Shown here piece by piece: positions 1 to 9,344 of a stretch of 64,000 nt of DNA. This DNA comes from Pseudomonas laurentiana (GTDB taxonomy: Bacteria; Pseudomonadota; Gammaproteobacteria; Pseudomonadales; Pseudomonadaceae), in NCBI RefSeq assembly GCF_014648275.1, contig NZ_BMQU01000006.1:1-64000 (forward strand). The letters are read 5' to 3'. Below the pieces are notes generated by a model. That model ran no database searches. It was not told where the DNA came from and worked only from the letters and a program-made list of their open reading frames with translations. Both the position numbers and the translations under genes were made by a program. Within the stretch, counting starts at the first letter, position 1. Every line of letters starts with the position of its first letter.

Positions 1-65
1 ACCTTCTAGAAACTTCTAACTCGTTGATTACCAAGGAGTTTTCCGTTTCGACTGCGCCGGAAGTG

Positions 66-99
66 GGGCGAATTATAGAGATATAAAATGGCGCGTCAA
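66..99 (-). promoter_or_regulatory. Strong sigma-70 promoter, rRNA-operon type, firing out of the left edge
   Basis: On the minus strand there is a -35 TTGACG (plus 94-99), a 16-bp spacer and a perfect -10 TATAAT (plus 72-77), followed by a GC-rich discriminator. The sequence down to position 1 resembles, from memory, the leader that precedes 16S rRNA in Pseudomonas. The start point should lie near 65. The transcribed gene is outside the window, so the rRNA assignment is an inference; a stable-RNA (tRNA) operon with a similar leader is possible. Confidence 0.6.
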
Positions 100-148
100 G
101 GACTATCTGCAACGTTTCGGTGCATCACGGTCAGGCAAACCAAAACAA

Positions 149-176
149 GAGGGGGAGGCCTTACGGCCTCCCCCTC
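149..176 (-). terminator. Rho-independent terminator after bauC
   Basis: A perfect 12-bp GC-rich stem (149-160 pairing with 165-176) with a TTAC loop lies just past the bauC stop. On the minus strand it is followed by a T-rich run. It also insulates bauC from the leftward promoter at 66-99. Confidence 0.85.
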
Positions 177-189
177 TTTCTACTCACAT

Positions 190-1683
190 TTACAAGCTTG
201 GGAATGCAAACTGCGAAGCCTCATGACTGGCGCGTTGCGGCCAGCGCTGAGTGATTGCCTTACGGCGGGTATAGAAGCGCACTCCATCCGGGCCATACGC
301 ATGCAGGTCACCGAACAGCGAGCGTTTCCAGCCACCAAAGCTGTGGTAAGCCACCGGCACAGGCAGCGGCACGTTGACACCTACCATACCCACTTCGATT
401 TCGTCGCAGAACAAGCGCGCGGCCTCACCGTCACGGGTAAAGATACACGTACCGTTGCCGTACTCATGTTCGTTGATGAGCTGCATTGCCTCCTCGAGGC
501 TGTTGACCCGAACGACGCACAGCACCGGCCCGAAGATCTCTTCTTTATAGATGCGCATCTCTGGCGTCACGCGGTCGAACAGGCAGCCACCCAGGAAGAA
601 GCCTTCCTCATGACCGGCGACACTCAGGCCGCGACCATCAACGACCAGTTCGGCACCGGCCTTCAGGCCGTCTTCAACGTAGCCCGCCACCTTGTCACGG
701 TGCTGCCCGGTAACCAATGGCCCCATGTCCAGGCCGCAGGAAGTGCCTGCACCGATTTTCAGCGCCTTGATCTGAGGTACCAGCTTGGCGACCAACGCAT
801 CCGCCACCTGATCACCGACACAAACGGCAACCGAGATTGCCATGCAACGCTCGCCACAGGAACCGTAAGCAGCCCCCATCAGCGCACTGACAGCATTGTC
901 CAGATCGGCATCCGGCATCAGCACTGCATGGTTTTTCGCGCCACCCAGTGCTTGCACGCGCTTGCCACGGGCAGCGCCTTCTTTATAGATGTACTCGGCA
1001 ATTGGCGTCGAGCCTACAAAACTCAGCGCCTTGACCTCAGGTGCTTCAATCAGGGCATCCACGGCAACCTTGTCGCCGTGGACCACGTTGAGCACACCGT
1101 CAGGCAGGCCGGCCTCTTGCAACAACTGAGCGATCAACAGTGTCGAGCTTGGGTCACGTTCAGACGGCTTGAGGATGAAGCAGTTGCCACAGACGATGGC
1201 CAGTGGGTACATCCACAGTGGAACCATGGCCGGGAAGTTGAACGGGGTGATACCGGCAACCACACCCAGCGGCTGGAAGTCGGACCAGGCGTCAATGTTC
1301 GGACCGACATTGCGGCTGTACTCGCCCTTCAGTACTTCGGGGGCGGCACAGGCAAACTCAACGTTCTCGATGCCCCGCTTCAATTCACCAGCGGCGTCTT
1401 CCAGCGTCTTGCCATGCTCTTCGCTGATCAACTGAGAGATACGTGCTTCGTTCTTTTCCAGCAGTTGCTTGAAGCGGAACATTATCTGAGCGCGCTTGGC
1501 CGCCGGTGTATTGCGCCAGGCCGGGAATGCAGCCTTGGCGGCGTCGATAGCCTGTTGAACCGTTTCCTTGCTGGCCAACGCTACCTTGTGGATAACCTGG
1601 CCAGTGGACGGGTTGAAGACATCAGCAGTACGTTCGCCGCTGGACACCAAGTCGCCATTGATCAAATGTGGAACGATGCTCAT
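190..1683 (-). CDS. bauC: Malonate-semialdehyde / methylmalonate-semialdehyde dehydrogenase (CoA-acylating)
   Basis: This 497-residue enzyme oxidises 3-oxopropanoate (malonate semialdehyde) to acetyl-CoA and CO2 with NAD+ and CoA; the family also takes methylmalonate semialdehyde (MmsA). The aldehyde-dehydrogenase fold is complete: FNFP near residue 148, LKPSE near 171, and the catalytic cysteine in GERC at Cys280. Length and start MSIVPHLI fit the MmsA family. It lies about 70 bp downstream of bauA on the same strand, so the two probably form one transcript that turns beta-alanine into acetyl-CoA. In P. aeruginosa the matching genes are bauC and bauA, with bauB between them; bauB is absent here. 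The name mmsA would be equally acceptable, since preference for malonate over methylmalonate semialdehyde cannot be read from the sequence. Confidence 0.9.
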   Translation of the reverse strand: MSIVPHLINGDLVSSGERTADVFNPSTGQVIHKVALASKETVQQAIDAAKAAFPAWRNTPAAKRAQIMFRFKQLLEKNEARISQLISEEHGKTLEDAAGELKRGIENVEFACAAPEVLKGEYSRNVGPNIDAWSDFQPLGVVAGITPFNFPAMVPLWMYPLAIVCGNCFILKPSERDPSSTLLIAQLLQEAGLPDGVLNVVHGDKVAVDALIEAPEVKALSFVGSTPIAEYIYKEGAARGKRVQALGGAKNHAVLMPDADLDNAVSALMGAAYGSCGERCMAISVAVCVGDQVADALVAKLVPQIKALKIGAGTSCGLDMGPLVTGQHRDKVAGYVEDGLKAGAELVVDGRGLSVAGHEEGFFLGGCLFDRVTPEMRIYKEEIFGPVLCVVRVNSLEEAMQLINEHEYGNGTCIFTRDGEAARLFCDEIEVGMVGVNVPLPVPVAYHSFGGWKRSLFGDLHAYGPDGVRFYTRRKAITQRWPQRASHEASQFAFPSL

Positions 1684-1753
1684 GCAGAACTCCAGAAAGG
1701 GGATAGTCCGGGCGCGGGGGCTGCCCGCGCCAGTTACCTATATATAGAAGGGC

Positions 1754-3100
1754 TCAGTCGACCTGGTTCAGCGCTTCGCCAACGGCATCGAACAGGCGGT
1801 CCAGCTCTTGCGGCTTAGCGTTGAAGGTTGGGCCGAACTGCAGGGTGTCGCCACCAAAGCGAACGTAGAAGCCGGCTTTCCACAGTTTCATCGCGGCCTC
1901 GTAAGGACGAACGATGGCATCGCCGTCACGCGGAGCAATCTGAATCGCGCCCGCCAAGCCGTAGTTACGAATATCAATGATGTTCTTCACACCCTTCACG
2001 CCGTGCAGCACGTTCTCGAAGTGCGGCGCCAGCTCGGCGGCAGCCTGAACCAGACCTTCCTTCTGCAACAGGTCCAAGGCTGCAATACCTGCGGCACAGG
2101 CAACAGGGTGCGCCGAGTAGGTATAACCATGGGGGAACTCCACCGCATACTCGGGAGTCGGCTGGTTCATGAAGGTCTGGTAGATCTCAGTGCTGGCAAT
2201 CACTGCACCCATCGGAATGGCGCCGTTGGTGACCTGCTTGGCGATACACATCAGGTCTGGCGTAACACCAAAGGCCTCGGCGCCAAAATTCGCCCCCATG
2301 CGACCGAAACCGGTAATCACTTCATCGAAGATCAGCAGAATGTTGTGCTGGTCACAGATCTCACGCAAACGCTTCAGGTAGCCCTTCGGTGGTGGTAGTA
2401 CACCTGCCGAACCGGCCAGCGGCTCAACGATCAGCGCGGCAATGTTCGAGGCGTCATGCAGTTCGATCAGCTTGAGCATCTCATCGGCCAGGGCGATCCC
2501 CCCCTCCTCAGGCATGCCCTTGGTAAAGGCGTTGCTGGCCAGCACGGTGTGAGGCAGGTGATCGACGTCCAGCAACTGGCCGAACATCTTGCGGTTGCCA
2601 TTCACCCCGCCGAGGCTAGTGCCGGCAATGTTCACGCCGTGATAGCCACGGGCACGACCGATCAGCTTGGTCTTGGTTGCCTGGCCTTTCAGGCGCCAAT
2701 AGGCACGTACCATCTTCACCGCAGTGTCGGCACACTCAGAGCCCGAGTTGGTATAAAAAACGTGGTTCAGATTACCAGGGGTCAGGTCGGTGATCTTCTC
2801 GGCCAGTTGGAACGACAGCGGGTGACCGAACTGGAAGGCTGGCGAATAGTCGAGTACACCCAACTGACGCGACACGGCTTCCTGGATTTCCTTGCGGGTA
2901 TGCCCCGCACCGCAGGTCCACAGGCCCGACAAGGCATCATAAATCTTGCGGCCCTTGTCGTCGGTCAGGTAACTGCCTTCAGCGGCGACGATCAGGCGCG
3001 GATCACGCTGGAAGTTACGGTTGGCGGTATACGGCATCCAGTGCGCATCCAGCTTGAGCTGGCTGGCCAGACCGTTAGGTGCGTGTTCAGGCATGTTCAT
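1754..3100 (-). CDS. bauA: Beta-alanine--pyruvate aminotransferase (omega-amino acid aminotransferase)
   Basis: A class III PLP-dependent aminotransferase of 448 residues that moves the amino group of beta-alanine (and other omega-amino acids) to pyruvate, giving malonate semialdehyde and alanine. Visible features are the PLP-phosphate segment TNSGSE (residues 117-122), the FDE motif with Asp259, and the PLP lysine Lys288 in IAKQVTNG. Length and Lys288 match the characterised P. putida omega-amino acid:pyruvate aminotransferase. The ATG at 3100 is preferred over upstream in-frame starts because it has a GAGG ribosome site and begins MNMPEH as in the family. It heads the bauA-bauC transcript and is divergent from the LysR gene at 3215, the usual arrangement for a LysR-activated operon. 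Confidence 0.93.
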   Translation of the reverse strand: MNMPEHAPNGLASQLKLDAHWMPYTANRNFQRDPRLIVAAEGSYLTDDKGRKIYDALSGLWTCGAGHTRKEIQEAVSRQLGVLDYSPAFQFGHPLSFQLAEKITDLTPGNLNHVFYTNSGSECADTAVKMVRAYWRLKGQATKTKLIGRARGYHGVNIAGTSLGGVNGNRKMFGQLLDVDHLPHTVLASNAFTKGMPEEGGIALADEMLKLIELHDASNIAALIVEPLAGSAGVLPPPKGYLKRLREICDQHNILLIFDEVITGFGRMGANFGAEAFGVTPDLMCIAKQVTNGAIPMGAVIASTEIYQTFMNQPTPEYAVEFPHGYTYSAHPVACAAGIAALDLLQKEGLVQAAAELAPHFENVLHGVKGVKNIIDIRNYGLAGAIQIAPRDGDAIVRPYEAAMKLWKAGFYVRFGGDTLQFGPTFNAKPQELDRLFDAVGEALNQVD

Positions 3101-3214
3101 CGGACAAACCTCGCAAGGCGATTGGGTGATTGGCGTTGTTGCAGCTAAGTTGTCATGGCTATAAAGTCTGAAAAAGCCAACTTTTCTAATCTTTAGATAG
3201 CCGAGTACTAAACT

Positions 3215-4132
3215 ATGAGCCGTCGCCCGGAAGCACTCGCCCAAGTCAGTGATTTCGACATCCGCTTGCTGAAAATCTACCGCAGCGTCGTGGAGTGCGG
3301 CGGTTTCTCGGCAGCCGAGAACGTACTGGGTATCGGCCGCTCGGCAATCAGTCAGCAAATGAGCGACCTCGAACAGCGCCTGGGCCTACGCCTGTGCCAA
3401 CGTGGTCGTGCCGGCTTCTCGCTCACCGAGGAAGGCCGCGAGGTCTATCACTCCGCCCTGCAGTTGCTCAGTGCGCTGGAAAGTTTCCGCACTGAGGTCA
3501 ATGGGCTGCACCAGCATTTGCGTGGCGAACTGAACATTGGCCTGACCGACAACCTGGTTACCCTTCCGCACATGCGCATTACCCACGCCTTGGCGCAACT
3601 CAAAGACCGAGGCCCCGACGTACGCATCCAGATCCGCATGATCGCCCCCAGTCAGGTGGAACAAGGCGTGCTCGACGGCAGCCTGCACGTTGGCGTGGTA
3701 CCGCAAACCAGCCCGCTGTCCGGGCTGGAGTACGAGCCGCTGTACAGCGAACGCTCGCAACTCTACTGCGCCGTCGGTCATCCATTGTTCTATGCCGACG
3801 ATCATCAGCTCGACGATGAACGCCTGAACACCCAGGATGCCATCGCCCCAACCTTTCGCTTGCCAGCCGATATTCAGGCCCACTACCAGGCACTCAACTG
3901 CACTGCCAGTGCTTCAGACCGCGAGGGCATGGCCTTTCTGATCCTGACCGGGCGCTACATCGGCTACCTGCCCGATCATTACGCCAGCTTCTGGGTGCAA
4001 CAGGGACGCTTGCGAGCCCTCAAAGCCAGCGAGCGCTTTTACGATCTGGGATTATCCTGGGTAACCCGCAAAGGCCGCCGACCGCACCTGGTGCTGGAAA
4101 GTTTTCTGGAAAGCCTTGCCGCAACCCGTTAA
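3215..4132 (+). CDS. bauR: LysR-family regulator, probable activator of beta-alanine catabolism
   Basis: The 305-residue protein has an N-terminal winged helix-turn-helix (about residues 14-73, with FSAAENVLGIGRSAISQQM as the recognition region) and a C-terminal LysR substrate-binding domain from about residue 100. It is divergent from bauA, with a 114-bp shared control region. In P. aeruginosa the LysR protein BauR sits in the same position and activates bauABCD in response to beta-alanine; the assignment here rests on that synteny. No strong ribosome binding site precedes the ATG, and no alternative start fits the domain better. The inducer is inferred, not shown. Confidence 0.8.
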   Translation: MSRRPEALAQVSDFDIRLLKIYRSVVECGGFSAAENVLGIGRSAISQQMSDLEQRLGLRLCQRGRAGFSLTEEGREVYHSALQLLSALESFRTEVNGLHQHLRGELNIGLTDNLVTLPHMRITHALAQLKDRGPDVRIQIRMIAPSQVEQGVLDGSLHVGVVPQTSPLSGLEYEPLYSERSQLYCAVGHPLFYADDHQLDDERLNTQDAIAPTFRLPADIQAHYQALNCTASASDREGMAFLILTGRYIGYLPDHYASFWVQQGRLRALKASERFYDLGLSWVTRKGRRPHLVLESFLESLAATR

Positions 4133-4265
4133 ACGGCTGGCACATCAGTACCAAACACCTTAAAAAATACGAAGATTGCGTTTTTAGCGGGCAGATGCTT
4201 GTCTGATAGCTGTGACTGAGTTATCTGTTGCACAGCCTTTACTTCGTCTTTTCCGGAAACACCTC

Positions 4266-4928
4266 ATGACCCTGGAAGTTCCTGCGCATCGCCTGACAGC
4301 CTCCGGCAAGCCTGCCGGTCGCATCCGCCAAAAGAACGAGCAAGCCATTCTCAAGGCGGCCGAAGACGAGTTCGCCCGTCACGGTTTCAAAGGCACCAGC
4401 ATGAATACCATTGCGCAGAACGCCGGGCTTCCGAAGGCCAACCTGCACTACTACTTCACCAACAAGCTCGGGTTGTACGTTGCAGTACTTAGCAACATCC
4501 TCGAACTCTGGGACAGTACCTTCAACGCCCTGAACAGCGATGACGATCCGGCCATTGCGCTGAGTAACTACATCCGCACGAAGATCGAATTTTCTCGACG
4601 CAACCCGCAAGCCTCACGAATCTTCGCCATGGAGATCATCAGTGGCGGCCAATGCCTGAGCGAGTACTTCAACCAGGACTACCGCACCTGGTTCAACGGT
4701 CGGGCGGCGGTCTTCCAGAGCTGGATCGATGCTGGCAAGATGGACCCGGTCGATCCGGTCCATCTGATCTTCCTGCTATGGGGTAGCACCCAGCACTATG
4801 CCGACTTCGCTACCCAGATCTGCCAGGTTACCGGTCGTAGCCGCTTGACCAAACAAGACATGGAAGCGGCCAGCAACAATCTTATCCACATCATCCTCAA
4901 AGGCTGTGGCCTGACACCTCCCAATTGA
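4266..4928 (+). CDS. TetR/AcrR-family regulator, RutR-like
   Basis: A 220-residue repressor with an N-terminal TetR helix-turn-helix (about residues 20-65; GFKGTSMNTIAQNAGLPKANLHYYF) and a C-terminal domain of the RutR/YcdC type. E. coli RutR senses uracil and controls pyrimidine catabolism and related genes. The link to beta-alanine, a product of pyrimidine breakdown, and to the nearby base deaminases makes a nucleobase-type ligand plausible, but this is inference. The ATG at 4266 has a GGAAA site. A GTG at 4212 would add 18 residues before the domain. The gene continues into the IMPACT-family gene 9 bp later, so the two may be co-transcribed. Confidence 0.75.
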   Translation: MTLEVPAHRLTASGKPAGRIRQKNEQAILKAAEDEFARHGFKGTSMNTIAQNAGLPKANLHYYFTNKLGLYVAVLSNILELWDSTFNALNSDDDPAIALSNYIRTKIEFSRRNPQASRIFAMEIISGGQCLSEYFNQDYRTWFNGRAAVFQSWIDAGKMDPVDPVHLIFLLWGSTQHYADFATQICQVTGRSRLTKQDMEAASNNLIHIILKGCGLTPPN

Positions 4929-4937
4929 ACTCCGTTT

Positions 4938-5522
4938 ATGCCTTCAACCCTGTTGGACACCTGCGAGTTTCGCGAAGAAATCCGTAAAAGCCGCTTTATC
5001 ACCCTCGCAGGCCCGATCAGCAGCCCCGCAGAGGCCCAACAATTCATTGAGCGGCACAGCGACCTGGCCGCAACCCACAATTGCTGGGCCTGGAAAATCG
5101 GTCAGCAGTACCGTAGCAGCGACGATGGCGAGCCTGGTGGCACCGCAGGTCGCCCGATTCTCGCCGCCATCGAGGCACAGGACTGCGACCAGGTCGTAGT
5201 GCTGGTGATTCGCTGGTATGGCGGTATTCAACTGGGCACCGGCGGCTTGGCGCGGGCTTACGGTGGTGGCGCCAACAAGTGTCTGCAACAGGCCGAGAAA
5301 AGACGCCTGGTCAGTCGTGTCGACCTGCGCTGCAGTTGCACGTTCAGCGAGTTGGCACTGCTTAAGCTGCGCGTCGCAGAAGTCGACGGCCTGGTGCTGG
5401 ATGAGCAATTCACCGCCAATGGCGTCGACGTACAGATTGCCATTGGCGAAGCGCACATCGAGCCTCTCCAGCGCCAATTGGCTGACCTCAGCCGCGGCAG
5501 GATCCTGCTGGAGCGTACCTGA
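4938..5522 (+). CDS. IMPACT / YigZ-family protein
   Basis: A 194-residue cytoplasmic protein with the UPF0029 (Impact N-terminal) domain over residues 1-120, including the signature DGEPGGTAGRPIL and the RWYGGIQLGTGGLARAY segment. A C-terminal DUF1949-like ferredoxin-fold part follows from about residue 130. E. coli YigZ is the closest known relative; the family has been linked to translation control and nucleic-acid binding, but its biochemical role in bacteria is not established. It begins 9 bp after the TetR gene and is followed by a long non-coding stretch. Confidence 0.85.
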   Translation: MPSTLLDTCEFREEIRKSRFITLAGPISSPAEAQQFIERHSDLAATHNCWAWKIGQQYRSSDDGEPGGTAGRPILAAIEAQDCDQVVVLVIRWYGGIQLGTGGLARAYGGGANKCLQQAEKRRLVSRVDLRCSCTFSELALLKLRVAEVDGLVLDEQFTANGVDVQIAIGEAHIEPLQRQLADLSRGRILLERT

Positions 5523-5551
5523 CAGTTGCCCACATCCACTGTGGGCCTGAC

Positions 5552-5762
5552 TGTGGATAAGCTCTGAGCATTCCTCTACAGCCCTTTTAAAACGTGGCCT
5601 GCAAGCAAACGATCATATTTTGATCAATATTTAATGACAGCGCTTCAATTGTCCGAAAATCAGACGCTTAGGCTGATTTATAGCCATTCGAAGACTGCCC
5701 ACTGACGCTTATACCCCTGTTTTCGCCTTGCACACAGATACTGTGGAGCAACCTGTGGATAA
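5552..5762. promoter_or_regulatory. Non-coding stretch (5523-6022) with two perfect DnaA boxes and an AT-rich patch
   Basis: No convincing gene lies between 5523 and 6022. The stretch contains two exact DnaA boxes in the same orientation (TGTGGATAA at 5552-5560 and 5754-5762) flanking an AT-rich patch at about 5600-5640 that carries two GATC sites; two further GATC sites lie near 5825-5833. Three more exact boxes lie in nearby genes (1587-1595, 4882-4890, 7389-7397). This may be a DnaA-binding or titration region; it could also be chance plus ordinary promoter DNA for the SDR gene. Confidence 0.4.
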
Positions 5763-6022
5763 ACCGTGTACGCCTTAGCCAAGCGCTTGTACGGTCACGC
5801 CTGTGGCAGACTGGTTGTTTTTTGATCAGATCATTTGAGCTCAGCGCATTGCCATGACATAGGCACCCGCCATGTCGTAGCGACCGAACTGCACCTCGGC
5901 TAAAGGCTGGGGTATGCTTCAAGACCATTCCCAAATGAGCATTGATATGCGCATTGGTGAACGCCCTCAAACCTGCAGTGTGAGCGGCAATGCCCTACGC
6001 TTCCATGAAAGGAACCTCCCGC

Positions 6023-6709
6023 ATGACCTCTCAAAAAAACGCATTGATCATTGGCGCTTCCCGTGGCTTGGGCCTTGGCCTGGTGCAGCGTCTGAACGAA
6101 GAAGGCTGGAACGTCGTGGCCACCGTACGTGACCCGCATAAAGCCGATGCGCTGAACGCAGTGTCGAACGTGCAGGTCGAGACGCTCGAGATGAACAGCA
6201 GCGTCCAACTGGATGCGCTTCAGCAGCGCCTGAAGGGGCAAACCTTCGACCTGTTGTTCATCAATGCCGGCGTCAAGGGCCCGGACAACCAGAACGCTGA
6301 GCACGCCAACCTCGATGAGGTCGGCCAATTGTTCATGACCAACGCGGTGGCGCCTATTCGTGTCGCCCAACGCTTCGCCAACCAGGTAAAAGCCGACGGT
6401 GGCGTGATTGCCTTCATGAGTTCGATCCTCGGCAGCATCAGTATTCCCGATGCACCAGAACTGGCGTTGTACAAAGCCAGCAAAGCTGCCCTGAACTCCA
6501 TGATCAACAGCTTCTATGGCCCATTGGACGCCCCCGGCCTGACACTGCTGGCCATGCACCCAGGCTGGGTCAAGACCGACATGGGTGGCGAGGGCGCCGA
6601 GATTGATGTCGCCACCAGTACCCGTGGCATGGTTGATCAGGTCAAGGCATACAGTGGTCGAGGCGGCCTGCACTTCATCAACTACAAAGGCGAGCCCTTG
6701 GTCTGGTGA
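6023..6709 (+). CDS. Short-chain dehydrogenase/reductase (SDR), C-factor-like
   Basis: A 228-residue classical SDR oxidoreductase. The NAD(P)-binding Rossmann motif GASRGLG is near residue 11, an NAG-type segment (INAGVKG) near 82 and the catalytic YKASK tetrad segment near 152. A PGWVKTDMGG stretch near 184 is typical of the C-factor/CsgA-like branch. The ATG at 6023 is chosen because GGAACC lies 9 bp upstream and the Rossmann motif then starts at the usual place; an in-frame ATG at 5990 would add 11 unlikely residues. Substrate unknown. It precedes the two purine deaminases on the same strand, but a gap of 120 bp makes an operon uncertain. Confidence 0.85.
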   Translation: MTSQKNALIIGASRGLGLGLVQRLNEEGWNVVATVRDPHKADALNAVSNVQVETLEMNSSVQLDALQQRLKGQTFDLLFINAGVKGPDNQNAEHANLDEVGQLFMTNAVAPIRVAQRFANQVKADGGVIAFMSSILGSISIPDAPELALYKASKAALNSMINSFYGPLDAPGLTLLAMHPGWVKTDMGGEGAEIDVATSTRGMVDQVKAYSGRGGLHFINYKGEPLVW

Positions 6710-6829
6710 ATTGAATCACCGTCGCTGAAACAGTAGACTCCAGGTCTCGCCCACATGGCGGACCTGGATCAGCAGACAGGGCAACACTGAGCTGGCTAAC
6801 CTGAACCCACTTTCAGAGGAGCCGGCACC

Positions 6830-8185
6830 ATGCCTGCGACCCGTATCTGGTTGAAAAATCCCCTCGCTATCTTCACCGCCAACACGCTTGACGCCCGTGG
6901 TGGCCTGGTCGTCGAACATGGCCGCATTCATGAAGTGCTTGGCTTGGGGCAATCTCCCGCCACCCCCTGCGATCACGTCTTCGATGCCCGCGAGCATGTG
7001 CTGCTGCCTGGGCTGATCAACACCCATCATCACTTTTACCAGACGCTCACCCGCGCCTGGGCCCCCGTGGTCAATCAGCCGCTGTTCCCATGGCTCAAGA
7101 CGCTGTACCCGGTCTGGGCTCGCCTGACGCCCGAGCGGCTGAAAGTGGCCACCCAGGTTGCGCTGGCTGAACTGTTGCTGTCGGGCTGCACCACGGCAGC
7201 CGATCACCACTACCTGTTCCCCGAGGGCCTGGAAGAGGCCATCGATGTGCAAGTCGAAAGTGTGCGTGAACTGGGTATGCGTGCAATGCTCACGCGCGGC
7301 TCAATGAGCCTGGGCGAAGCTGATGGAGGCCTGCCGCCACAGCAAACCGTGCAACAGGGCGAAGTGATCCTGGCGGACAGCCAGCGACTTATCCACAGCT
7401 ACCACGAACGCGGTGACGGCGCGCAGATCCAGATTGCCCTGGCACCGTGCTCACCTTTTTCAGTCACCCGAGAAATCATGCAGGCCAGCGCCAGCCTGGC
7501 AACAGAACTGGATGTACGCCTGCATACGCACTTGGCAGAAACCCTGGACGAAGAGGACTTCTGCCTGCAACGCTTTGGCCTGCGCACCGTCGACTACCTC
7601 GACAGCGTCGGCTGGCTTGGGCCACGCACCTGGCTGGCCCATGGCATTCATTTCAACCCCGATGAAATCGTCCGCCTCGGCGAAGCCGGAACAGGCATCT
7701 GCCATTGCCCGAGTTCCAACATGCGTCTGGCATCAGGTATCTGCCCGACCGTGGACCTGAGCAATGCCGGCGCTCCGATCGGGCTCGGTGTGGACGGCTC
7801 CGCGTCCAACGATGCCTCCAACATGATTCTGGAGGCTCGCCAGGCCCTCTACCTGCAACGCTTGCGCTACGGTGCGCAAGCGATTACCCCCGAGCGGGTA
7901 CTGGGCTGGGCGACCCGAGGCTCGGCACAACTGCTCGGACGCAACGACATCGGCGAACTGGCGCCGGGTAAACAGGCTGACCTGGCCCTGTTCAAACTCG
8001 ACGAACTGCGATTTTCCGGAAGCCACGATCCGCTGTCAGCCCTGCTGCTGTGCGGCGCTGACCGCGCTGATCGAGTCATGGTCGGTGGCCGCTGGCGCGT
8101 CATTGATGGGCACATCGACGGCCTGGACCTCAACGCTCTGATCGCCAATCATCGCCAGGCTGCAACGGCGTTGATGGCAGGCTAA
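6830..8185 (+). CDS. 8-oxoguanine deaminase (amidohydrolase superfamily)
   Basis: A 451-residue zinc-dependent deaminase of the amidohydrolase TIM-barrel superfamily. Metal and catalytic positions are visible: HHH after PGLINT (about residues 65-69), HTHLAET near 228, AHGIHF near 267 and GVDGSASND near 315. The protein closely follows the group of P. aeruginosa PA0142, characterised as 8-oxoguanine deaminase, which converts 8-oxoguanine to urate and acts weakly on isocytosine and guanine. It lies upstream of the adenine deaminase, suggesting a purine-salvage and damaged-base disposal block. A GAGGAG site sits just before the ATG. Confidence 0.88.
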   Translation: MPATRIWLKNPLAIFTANTLDARGGLVVEHGRIHEVLGLGQSPATPCDHVFDAREHVLLPGLINTHHHFYQTLTRAWAPVVNQPLFPWLKTLYPVWARLTPERLKVATQVALAELLLSGCTTAADHHYLFPEGLEEAIDVQVESVRELGMRAMLTRGSMSLGEADGGLPPQQTVQQGEVILADSQRLIHSYHERGDGAQIQIALAPCSPFSVTREIMQASASLATELDVRLHTHLAETLDEEDFCLQRFGLRTVDYLDSVGWLGPRTWLAHGIHFNPDEIVRLGEAGTGICHCPSSNMRLASGICPTVDLSNAGAPIGLGVDGSASNDASNMILEARQALYLQRLRYGAQAITPERVLGWATRGSAQLLGRNDIGELAPGKQADLALFKLDELRFSGSHDPLSALLLCGADRADRVMVGGRWRVIDGHIDGLDLNALIANHRQAATALMAG

Positions 8186-8306
8186 ACAGCCAAAGCCAAT
8201 GCTCGCTCTCGTCAGTGGCGCAACCAGCGCCATTGATGAGATTACTGTCGTCATCACTAAACCCTGCATAGCGCAGGCACGCTAGAATGACGGCATCTGT
8301 ACCTGA

Positions 8307-9272
<966 letters not shown>

Positions 9273-9278
9273 GCCCGG

Positions 9279-9313
9279 ATGGGGTAGGCGCTGACAGGTC
9301 AGCCCTACCCCAT
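9279..9313. terminator. Bidirectional hairpin between convergent genes
   Basis: A long near-perfect stem (9279-9288 with 9304-9313, continued by 9290-9295 with 9298-9303) lies between the adenine deaminase stop and the convergent ArsR-type gene. There is no clear U tract, so termination by Rho-independent means is probable, not certain. Confidence 0.6.
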
Positions 9314-9344
9314 ACTGCCGCTCAGCACTACCGGACAATAGCCT

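Noticed and set aside
88..1818. A 576-codon open frame on the plus strand opposite bauC
   Set aside because: Fully antisense to a well-recognised dehydrogenase and running through the promoter and terminator at the left edge; no domain.
3150..3185. An imperfect dyad (AAGTTG...CAACTT) between bauA and the LysR gene as an operator
   Set aside because: The arms are far apart and short, and no T-N11-A LysR box could be fixed with confidence, so it is not listed as a feature.
5605..5635. ANR/FNR-like TTGAT...ATCAA sites near the AT-rich patch
   Set aside because: The spacing between half-sites is wrong (not 4 bp) and the second half is imperfect.
5668..5970. A 100-codon minus-strand frame in the DnaA-box stretch
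   Set aside because: No ribosome site of note, no recognisable pattern, and it crosses the AT-rich region; the composition is not coding-like.
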